A stretch of DNA of 9,007 bases, from assembly GCA_001508835.1 (NCBI GenBank), contig LGFB01000040.1:1-9007 (forward strand). Direction: 5' to 3'. Position numbers and translations under genes: made by a program. A model generated the notes under the pieces. That model was not told the origin of the DNA and did no database searches. It saw only the letters and a program-made list of their open reading frames with translations. The stretch is from a bacterium 42_11 (GTDB taxonomy: Bacteria; Synergistota; GBS-1). Shown in pieces: positions 1-5,883 of the stretch. Position 1 is the first letter of the stretch. Each line of letters begins with the position of its first letter.

Positions 1-1
1 A

Positions 2-817
2 GAAATAAAATTTGCTATAACCAAGGCTGTTCAGGGAGAAATTACTCAAACAGAAGCAGAACAAAAGTTAAAACATGTTACGCTTACAGAAAAGAGAACC
101 GAAGATGAGATAATTGTAGAAACGCTGGTCCCCAGCTTTATCGTCAAATCAGATTTAAAGTTTACCGTAGATTTAGATATCCTTGCTCCCCCCTACGTTA
201 ATTTGGCAATAGATACGGGTCTACAGAAACTGAATGGGAGCCGTAAAGAAGGCTCGATAGAAATTTCTTACAAAGAAAGATTCACTACAGAAATATCTAA
301 CATGAAGGGCAACCTAAACATATTTTCTGGCCCAGCAAATATTGAGATTAAAAACTTTGAGGGGAAAATAACCGCTCACAGCTTAAGTGGAACGGTAAAA
401 TTAAAAAATTGTGCAGGAGAACTATATATTCAAGATGAAAGCGGAAATATTTACTTAAATGAATGTAGCGGATATATTAACCTAAAAACAAGAAGTGGAA
501 ACGTCTTTATAAGCGATGTAGAAGCATTAAACCTGAATATTACGGCATCCAGCGGTAACATAAAAGCGGAATTCACCCCTTTAAGTGATGGAAACTACCA
601 TTTAGCAACCTCTTCAGGTTGGGCAAAACTTAAAATTCCCTTTCATTCCTCTTGTTATATAAAATTTGAGACTATTTGTGGTAAAATCTTTAGTGAACAA
701 CCTTTCGAAGTTGGAGAAGAAACCATCTTAAAACTGGGAAATGGAGAAGGAAACTTAGTGATTAAAACGGGAAGCGGAGACATCTATTTATTACATGGAT
801 TCATGGAGGAAGATTAA
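2..817 (+). CDS. DUF4097-type beta-repeat protein, 5' end outside window
   Basis: The reading frame is open from the first bases of the window to TAA at 815-817, so the visible 271 residues are the C-terminal part of a longer protein; the TTG at 203 has no convincing ribosome binding site and is not the likely start. The sequence resembles the DUF4097 'putative adhesin' family: short strands of alternating hydrophobic residues separated by Ser-Gly or Gly-Asn turns. Between 308 and 577 these form five 18-residue units in one register (for example GELYIQDESGNIYLNECS). The tail (KIPFHSSCYIKF..., then GEGNLVIKTGSGDIYL) aligns by eye with the tail of the next gene, so the two are paralogues. No membrane segment or signal peptide is visible, but the true N-terminus is not seen. 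The family has no settled biochemical function; Bacillus members such as LiaG and YvlB sit near cell-envelope stress genes. Family call is fairly sure, role unknown. Confidence 0.85.
   Translation, partial: EIKFAITKAVQGEITQTEAEQKLKHVTLTEKRTEDEIIVETLVPSFIVKSDLKFTVDLDILAPPYVNLAIDTGLQKLNGSRKEGSIEISYKERFTTEISNMKGNLNIFSGPANIEIKNFEGKITAHSLSGTVKLKNCAGELYIQDESGNIYLNECSGYINLKTRSGNVFISDVEALNLNITASSGNIKAEFTPLSDGNYHLATSSGWAKLKIPFHSSCYIKFETICGKIFSEQPFEVGEETILKLGNGEGNLVIKTGSGDIYLLHGFMEED
308..577 (+). repeat. Five 18-residue (54-nt) beta-repeat units in the first DUF4097 gene
   Basis: The units begin GNLNIFSGP, GKITAHSLS, GELYIQDES, GYINLKTRS and ALNLNITAS, each followed by a second nine-residue half such as GNVFISDVE. 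The register holds without insertion or deletion over 90 residues. The DNA has diverged, so this is a protein-level repeat, consistent with stacked rungs of a beta-solenoid (inference). Confidence 0.8.
805..810 (+). promoter_or_regulatory. Ribosome binding site deciding a GTG start
   Basis: GGAGGA sits inside the last codons of the upstream gene, nine bases before a GTG at 819. The ATG at 795, which would give a 23-bp overlap and eight more residues, lies upstream of this site and has no ribosome binding site of its own. The GTG at 819 is therefore preferred. Confidence 0.7.
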
Positions 818-818
818 A

Positions 819-2060
819 GTGTCAAATTTGTTCCAAGAACTTATAAGTTTTCTAAAAGTAAAACAAAAACCTTCGGCTCAGGTTGCCCCTGAAGGCAGCC
901 TTAAAGATAGATCTACCAAGAAAGAAGAAAACACCCCTAAGGGAGGAATGCTCATGGTGACTGAAAGTGTGGTGAAAAGTGAAGCCCTTGTAGAGTATAC
1001 CGAACCTTTTGAAAAGCTTCTGCTTGTACCGGAAAACGCATTGCTATCGTGCATGAATAAAGCGGGAGATATAGTGATAAAATCTTGGGATCAAATGCTC
1101 CTTAAGATTACCGCTGTTAAACACTCTTGGGGAAGAAATAAAAAAGAGGCTCAAGATCTATGCAAAGAGGTAGAAATCAGGGTAATTCAAAGAGACGAAA
1201 GCATATCTTTGGAAACATACTTGCCACAACTTGATAGCAAAAGAACAAGCTATGTAAGTTACAAACTCTTTATTCCCAGAAACCTAAACGTTTCCATAGA
1301 AGCAGAAGAAAGTAATGTCTTTATTAGTGATCTTAATAGAAACCTGAGGGTTAAAACCACTTCGGGTAACGTTTTTATAAGGAATATCTTGGGAAATGTC
1401 CATGCCCAAACTTCTTTGGGGAATCTTTTAGTAACTAATATAGGTGGAAATGCAACCATAATTACAGAAAAAGGTGAGGTTCATATCGAAAATATAGCCG
1501 GCAATTTAGACATAGAAAGCTCTGAAGGAAACATTAAGGTATTTCACTCGAAGCAGAATGTAGCAATCAATATAAACAAAGGAAACGTGTCTTTCTTTGA
1601 TATTGAAGGTAGTGTTGAAATAAAAGCCACAAAAACGAAGATAATAGGAGAATACATTCAAAAGAATTTAAATGTCGTAGTAGAAGAAGGAGACATGTTC
1701 CTCGACGATATAGAAGGTAATATTTCTGTACACTTTAAACAGGGGTCCCTAACGTTGGGGAATAAACATTCCCACCGGATAGAGTTATCCTCAAACAGTG
1801 GGGATATTAATCTCGACACAGTGGTAAAGGAAAACGGAAGGTACATAGTGGAAACATCGGAAGGAACCATAAATGTGAAAATTCCTTCTGATGCATCTAC
1901 AGCTATAGTTGCAAAAACTATAAAAGGGATAATTTCTTGCGAGCTTCCCCTTATAATCACCCAAAGCAGTAGAGATGAATTAACAGGTGTACTTAACCAA
2001 TACAAGGCATTACTTAAACTTACTACTTCAGAGGGAGACATAAATATAAGAAAGAAATAG
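819..2060 (+). CDS. DUF4097-type protein with nine exact 18-residue beta-repeats
   Basis: Predicted 413 residues from GTG 819; ATG 795 is an alternative (421 residues), as is ATG 954, which has its own GGGAGG at 941-946. Layout in 421-residue numbering: 9-50 is a short helix-like stretch followed by a Lys/Glu/Pro/Ser-rich linker; 65-165 is the typical DUF4097 entry region (AGDIVIKSWDQ, then an acidic strand pair, then YKLFIPRNLNVSIEA); 173-334 is a run of nine 18-residue units; 345-421 is a tail shared with the upstream paralogue, ending in TSEGDINIRKK. No signal peptide, transmembrane segment, sortase motif or enzyme motif is visible, so by sequence it would be cytoplasmic unless exported in another way. 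It follows the upstream gene with one base between stop and start, so translation is probably coupled and the products may act together. Family call good, function unknown. Confidence 0.88.
   Translation: MSNLFQELISFLKVKQKPSAQVAPEGSLKDRSTKKEENTPKGGMLMVTESVVKSEALVEYTEPFEKLLLVPENALLSCMNKAGDIVIKSWDQMLLKITAVKHSWGRNKKEAQDLCKEVEIRVIQRDESISLETYLPQLDSKRTSYVSYKLFIPRNLNVSIEAEESNVFISDLNRNLRVKTTSGNVFIRNILGNVHAQTSLGNLLVTNIGGNATIITEKGEVHIENIAGNLDIESSEGNIKVFHSKQNVAININKGNVSFFDIEGSVEIKATKTKIIGEYIQKNLNVVVEEGDMFLDDIEGNISVHFKQGSLTLGNKHSHRIELSSNSGDINLDTVVKENGRYIVETSEGTINVKIPSDASTAIVAKTIKGIISCELPLIITQSSRDELTGVLNQYKALLKLTTSEGDINIRKK
1311..1796 (+). repeat. Nine consecutive 18-residue (54-nt) beta-repeat units
   Basis: Residues 173-334 (421-residue numbering) divide into nine units of exactly 18, each made of two nine-residue halves with the pattern G-N-h-x-h-x-x-x-x (h hydrophobic), for example GNVFIRNILGNVHAQTSL and GEVHIENIAGNLDIESSE. 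Unit seven (TKIIGEYIQKNLNVVVEE) has lost the turn glycines but keeps the length. The DNA copies are diverged, so the repeat is old and kept at protein level. Confidence 0.85.
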
Positions 2061-2102
2061 TAGACTTAAGGGGGGCTAAGCTTAGCCCCCCTTAAGTCTA
2101 CT
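2059..2102. terminator. Perfect 44-bp palindrome, likely shared bidirectional terminator
   Basis: The arm at 2059-2080 is the exact reverse complement of 2081-2102, with no unpaired centre; the middle is AAGCTT and each arm has a GGGGGGCTAAG-type core. It lies exactly between two convergent genes, which fits transcription termination for both. The leftward transcript (from fbp) runs into a T-rich stretch (ATTTCTTTCTTATATTTA), as an intrinsic terminator should. The rightward transcript has no T-run after the hairpin, so termination in that direction is less certain. In both directions the palindrome supplies an in-frame TAG. Confidence 0.8.
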
Positions 2103-3186
2103 CTATTGGAGCGAAACGAGAGCTTAATTTCTCTAACACATGAGGAAGAGTTGTATATTCCATCTGCTCTTCCGAAAGTCTGTGCGGCTGAAAAGGACCA
2201 TGCATTCTTATATAATCAGCGATTTCATTTGCCAGTGCCCTCGCCCTATCAAAAGCCACATCAGCAAACATATCTACAGGACCCAAAAGTTTACCATGTC
2301 TTAATTGAAAACCAAGAGCGATAACGCGTGGCGGTCCATCAAATCTGCTAGGGTTAGCGTCTTTTTCCGACACCGGCATTAACGGACCCCAATGAGATCC
2401 TCTCATCCAACCAGCGACAAGTTGCGGAAAAGCAAAGGGCTCTAAAACTTCACCAACTGCAGGAAGCCCTCCCTGGCACCTAACCAAAGCAACAGGGTCA
2501 TCCTTTCCCACATATTCGCCAGCTATAAGACTAAGCTTTTCAGTACTTACTACCGCAGCAAGAAGACCATCTTTCCTATATATCCGTTTTATAGCATAAC
2601 GGTCTCTGTTTCCTATTAGGGCAAGAAGTTCATACATCTCCTCAGGAGTTTTCAAGGAAATTTTCTTCCCTGCCATAAGATCGTGAACCTCAAAAACAAA
2701 CCCTTGGGTAAGCTTTTTGTCTATTACCAAGCCAGGTGTGTTAAACGGATCAGCAAATATTTTAAACAAGGGAAGATTAAAAGCAGCAGGGTCAGTCTTA
2801 TCGCACATAAAAGCGATTATAGATTCTGCTTCTCTTTCCTCAAATTCCATCTCCGCACAACCAGGCCCAAGTCCTCTTATATTTCCAGAAAAAGCATCTG
2901 CAAGAAGATCCTGACCCGCACCGTATAGTTTATCTTCTATAGCTATGTTTGCAGCTCTCTCAAAAACGGACCAGGCCAAAGCATGAATCTCTTCGTTATC
3001 CACCCCCTTCGTATGAGTCATAAGAAGTTGAATATCATCCCCACATCTAGTAACATAATAATCTACTATTAACTGTCCCTTAACCTCCTCAAGATACTCT
3101 TTACATTTGTCAATCAACTTCTGTGGAGCTCGAGTATGACCAGGAAAGCTACCAATGTCTGCCTTAATTAAAGAAATAGTAATCAT
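2098..3186 (-). CDS. fbp: Fructose-1,6-bisphosphate aldolase/phosphatase (bifunctional, FBPase class V)
   Basis: This 362-residue protein matches the ancestral gluconeogenic enzyme that condenses glyceraldehyde-3-phosphate and dihydroxyacetone phosphate and then dephosphorylates the product to fructose 6-phosphate. The family is known from archaea and deep-branching bacteria. Expected active-site residues, compared from memory with the Thermoproteus enzyme, are all present at a constant 1-4 residue offset: Asp10, His17 (FPGHTRAP), Asp50-Asp51 (RCGDDIQLL), Gln92, Asp129-Lys130 (MCDKTD), Tyr225 and Lys228 in GEYVGKDDP (Lys is the Schiff-base residue, Tyr the aldolase acid/base), Asp229-Asp230, Gln238, Arg262, Asp283 and Tyr344. 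Length is normal and no motif is broken, so both activities are expected. It is soluble and Mg-dependent by family. The ATG at 3184-3186 has an excellent ribosome binding site eight bases upstream. It is divergent from polA and ends inside the palindrome shared with the DUF4097 gene. Confidence 0.97.
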   Translation of the reverse strand: MITISLIKADIGSFPGHTRAPQKLIDKCKEYLEEVKGQLIVDYYVTRCGDDIQLLMTHTKGVDNEEIHALAWSVFERAANIAIEDKLYGAGQDLLADAFSGNIRGLGPGCAEMEFEEREAESIIAFMCDKTDPAAFNLPLFKIFADPFNTPGLVIDKKLTQGFVFEVHDLMAGKKISLKTPEEMYELLALIGNRDRYAIKRIYRKDGLLAAVVSTEKLSLIAGEYVGKDDPVALVRCQGGLPAVGEVLEPFAFPQLVAGWMRGSHWGPLMPVSEKDANPSRFDGPPRVIALGFQLRHGKLLGPVDMFADVAFDRARALANEIADYIRMHGPFQPHRLSEEQMEYTTLPHVLEKLSSRFAPIE

Positions 3187-3193
3187 GTATCTT

Positions 3194-3202
3194 GACCTCC
3201 TT
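3194..3202 (-). promoter_or_regulatory. Ribosome binding site of fbp
   Basis: On the minus strand this reads AAGGAGGTC, a near-complete match to the anti-Shine-Dalgarno sequence, with good spacing to the ATG at 3186. It fixes the fbp start. Confidence 0.85.
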
Positions 3203-3205
3203 CCG

Positions 3206-3234
3206 TTTACTTTTTACCGTATCTATTTTACAAT
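3206..3234 (+). promoter_or_regulatory. Predicted sigma-70-type promoter of polA
   Basis: A -35-like TTTACT (3206-3211) and a -10-like TACAAT (3229-3234, five of six consensus bases) are separated by exactly 17 bases. Transcription would start near 3241, leaving a leader of about 36 bases before the TTG start. The -10 box shares bases 3229-3230 with the -10 box of the opposing fbp promoter. Confidence 0.55.
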
Positions 3235-3253
3235 AAGGGAAAAAATAGGGCAA
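3225..3253 (-). promoter_or_regulatory. Predicted sigma-70-type promoter of fbp
   Basis: On the minus strand a -35-like TTGCCC (3253-3248) and a -10-like TAAAAT (3230-3225, five of six consensus bases) are 17 bases apart. Transcription would start near 3218, about 30 bases before the fbp ATG and upstream of its ribosome binding site. Confidence 0.55.
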
Positions 3254-3262
3254 CATAAACCA

Positions 3263-3272
3263 AAGGGGTGAT
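3263..3272 (+). promoter_or_regulatory. Ribosome binding site deciding a TTG start for polA
   Basis: AAGGGGTGAT matches the extended Shine-Dalgarno consensus AAGGAGGTGAT closely. It includes the GTG at 3268, so that GTG cannot be the start. The in-frame TTG at 3277, seven bases beyond the core, is the probable initiation codon. Confidence 0.7.
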
Positions 3273-3276
3273 AACC

Positions 3277-5862
3277 TTGAATAGGTTGATTCTAATAGAT
3301 GGTCATAGTATGTTGTATCGTGCCTTTTACGCCCTTCCCTCACTATCTACCAAAAATGGTCTTCCAACAAATGCGATCTATGGCTTTCTAAGAATGTTAC
3401 TAAAACTACTTAAGGACTATAAACCCTCTCATTTCGGTGTAGCATTTGATACCCCAAAACCCACATTTAGACATATGGAATTTAAAGAGTATAAGACCAA
3501 ACGCCCACCCCTACCAGATAAGCTGAAACCCCAAATAAAAATTACGAAAGACATTTTAAAAGCCATGGGAATAAAAAGCATAGAAATTGAAGGATATGAA
3601 GCCGATGACATAATAGGCACCATATCTACAATAGCCGAAAAAGAGAACTTTGAAACCTACATAGTAAGCGCAGACAAAGACGCTTTACAACTTGTAACCC
3701 GTAAAACCAAGCTTTTAAAAACCATCAAAGGAATAACAGAAATAGAAACTTACGATTACGAAAGAATCATTAAAGAATTTGGCATAGAACCCGACAAACT
3801 TCCCCTTTTTGTAGCCTTAAAAGGAGACCCATCAGACAATATCCCTGGAATACCTTCGATCGGTCCTAAAAAAGCTATTGAATTGGTTAAAAGATATGGG
3901 ACCATAGATGAAATTATTGCCAATGCAGGACTCAAAGCCATAAAAGAAAATGTAGAAAACCTTAAAACATACCTATCCTTAGCTACTATAAGGAAAGATT
4001 TACCTATTGATATAAGTCTTGATGAACTAAGAATATCTGAACCAAACAAGATAGAGCTTTTTAATATTCTCAAGGATTTGGAATTCCAAAGCATAATAAA
4101 AGAATTAGAACTTGACAAAGAAACCTCTGTAGAAGTTAAAACGAACATCGATTATGAAGTCGTTCGAGACCACATATCCTTAAAAAGGTCCCTTCAAGAG
4201 CTAATTAGTGCAAAAGAAATCTACCTTAAGGTCCTCACAAGTGAACACCCCCCTATGTGGGCAAGCATAGAAGGAATCTGTATAGCGAAACCTCAAAAGG
4301 CATTCATATATTTAACAGAAAATTTCAACCTCTTCGAGCTTCTAAACCATCTTCACTATGTTATTTCCTCTACTATTCCTAAAATAGGCTGTGACCTAAA
4401 GAAAAGCATCGTCACTCTAAAAAGGGAAGGCTTCAGTGTAAATAACATAAATTTTGATATATCAATTGCCTCTTATCTAATCGACCCTACGAGAGTATCA
4501 CACACCTTAGAAAACATTGCTTCCTCTTTCTTAGCAGAAGTTCTACCAGCTGAAAACTCAACAAGAAGAATAGCAAAAGAAGCAGAGCTATCCTTCCAGT
4601 TAAAGGAAAGGCTGTTAAAAGAGTTGAGGCAAGAGAATCTCCTTGAAATTTTTGAAAAAGTAGAACTCCCATTGATAAACGTTCTTGCAGATATGGAAAC
4701 GGAGGGTATTAAATTAGACGATCTTGCTTTAAAAACCTTAGAGACAGAAATAGAAAAGGAATTAAAGAAGATAGAGAAAGAAATATTCTCTCGCACAGGG
4801 ATAAGGTTTAATATAAACTCTCCAAAACAACTCTCAGAAGTATTGTTTGAACATCTTAAGTTAAAGCCAAAGAGTCATAGAAAGCTATCCACAGATGTAC
4901 AGACTCTTACAGAACTCTTAACCCCTGAAAATCCGTACAGCGATGTAATCGAAAACATTATACTGTATAGGCAACTTTCGAAGCTTAAAAGCACATATAT
5001 CTCAAGCTTACCAAAACTAATACACCCTAAAACGGGTTGCATACATACAAGCTTTAATCAAACGGTAACAGCTACAGGAAGGCTTTCCTCAAGCGAGCCT
5101 AATTTGCAAAATATTCCTATAAGAACTCCCATAGGAAAAGCTATTAGAAAAGCTTTCAAGGTAAAAAGAGAGGAAAATATTTTTGTCTCAGCAGATTACT
5201 CTCAAATCGAACTAAGAATACTTGCTCACTTTTCTCAAGATCCCACACTAATGGAAGCTTTTAATAAAGGGTTAGACATTCATACCAAAACAGCAGCAGA
5301 AATATTTGGCATCCCTGAAAACCAGGTTACGGAAGAAAGAAGAAGAATAGCTAAAGTCATAAACTTTGGTATAATATATGGCATGAGTCCTCATGGCTTA
5401 GCCCAAGAGCTTAGGATATCCCAACAAGAAGCCCAAGCATACATAAGTAGATATTTTGAAAGATATCCTAAAGTAAAAGAGTTTATAGAAAACTTGTTAA
5501 GTGACGCAAGAATCAAAGGATATGTCAAAACACTTTTAGGAAGAAAAAGAAAGATAGAAAATCTCACTAGTAACTACAAAAAGCTAAGAGAGCAAGCGGA
5601 AAGGTATGCCATAAATACTCCTATGCAGGGAAGCGCAGCTGATATAATAAAGTTAGCTATGGTTGAACTTCACAAAAAATTAAAGCATTTTAAAACGGTC
5701 TTACAAATCCACGACGAGTTACTCTTTGAAGGTCCCGAAGAAAAGCTAAAAGAGGAGATAGAAACCATTAAAGAAGTGATGACAAACGCTGTTAAGTTAT
5801 CGGTTCCCTTAAAAGTGAACCTCAAGAAAGGGAAAAACTGGGGGAACATGGAAGAAATATGA
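3277..5862 (+). CDS. polA: DNA polymerase I (family A), 5' nuclease plus polymerase, no proofreading
   Basis: Predicted 861 residues from TTG 3277, starting MNRLILIDGHSMLYRAFYAL; GTG 3268 would add three residues. Numbering is from TTG. The N-terminal 5' nuclease (about 1-285) keeps its metal-binding acids: Asp8 (LIDGHS), Asp58 (AFDTP), EGYEADD at 108-111, Asp133/135 (SADKD) and GDPSDNIPG. The middle domain (about 310-460) is the 3'-5' exonuclease fold without its catalytic set: the usual DTE motif is replaced by YLKVLTSE, the second motif reads GCDLKKS without its Asp, and the third reads RIAKEAE. The polymerase domain (about 460-861) has TATGRLSSSEPNLQNIP, motif A DYSQIELR (Asp640), the O-helix RRRIAKVINFGIIYG (Lys693, Phe697, Tyr701) and motif C QIHDELLFE (His812-Asp-Glu). 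It should act in Okazaki-fragment processing and repair, as in Taq-like enzymes. Full length and intact otherwise. Confidence 0.98.
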   Translation: MNRLILIDGHSMLYRAFYALPSLSTKNGLPTNAIYGFLRMLLKLLKDYKPSHFGVAFDTPKPTFRHMEFKEYKTKRPPLPDKLKPQIKITKDILKAMGIKSIEIEGYEADDIIGTISTIAEKENFETYIVSADKDALQLVTRKTKLLKTIKGITEIETYDYERIIKEFGIEPDKLPLFVALKGDPSDNIPGIPSIGPKKAIELVKRYGTIDEIIANAGLKAIKENVENLKTYLSLATIRKDLPIDISLDELRISEPNKIELFNILKDLEFQSIIKELELDKETSVEVKTNIDYEVVRDHISLKRSLQELISAKEIYLKVLTSEHPPMWASIEGICIAKPQKAFIYLTENFNLFELLNHLHYVISSTIPKIGCDLKKSIVTLKREGFSVNNINFDISIASYLIDPTRVSHTLENIASSFLAEVLPAENSTRRIAKEAELSFQLKERLLKELRQENLLEIFEKVELPLINVLADMETEGIKLDDLALKTLETEIEKELKKIEKEIFSRTGIRFNINSPKQLSEVLFEHLKLKPKSHRKLSTDVQTLTELLTPENPYSDVIENIILYRQLSKLKSTYISSLPKLIHPKTGCIHTSFNQTVTATGRLSSSEPNLQNIPIRTPIGKAIRKAFKVKREENIFVSADYSQIELRILAHFSQDPTLMEAFNKGLDIHTKTAAEIFGIPENQVTEERRRIAKVINFGIIYGMSPHGLAQELRISQQEAQAYISRYFERYPKVKEFIENLLSDARIKGYVKTLLGRKRKIENLTSNYKKLREQAERYAINTPMQGSAADIIKLAMVELHKKLKHFKTVLQIHDELLFEGPEEKLKEEIETIKEVMTNAVKLSVPLKVNLKKGKNWGNMEEI

Positions 5863-5883
5863 TAAAAGGAGAAAGAAAAAAAA

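Noticed and set aside
203..205. TTG as the start of the first DUF4097 gene
   Set aside because: The frame is open and family-like for the whole 200 bases upstream, and no ribosome binding site precedes the TTG.
1311..1796. 54-nt periodicity considered as a CRISPR-like or DNA tandem repeat
   Set aside because: The nucleotide copies are strongly diverged; only the protein pattern repeats, inside one open frame, with no identical repeats and unique spacers.
1259..2041. Minus-strand open frames of 66 and 127 codons opposite the second DUF4097 gene
   Set aside because: They lie wholly opposite a well-supported repeat gene, have no ribosome binding site and show no family-like composition.
2059..2102. 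Palindrome as an insertion-sequence end or attachment site
   Set aside because: No transposase or integrase gene is nearby, no target duplication flanks it, and it fits exactly between two intact convergent stops.
2106..2928. Plus-strand open frames of 65-81 codons opposite fbp
   Set aside because: fbp has every expected catalytic residue on the other strand; these frames are its shadows.
4204..4660. Middle of polA as a sequencing or assembly error removing the exonuclease motifs
   Set aside because: The frame is continuous, the length is normal, and motif loss without disruption is well known in family A polymerases.
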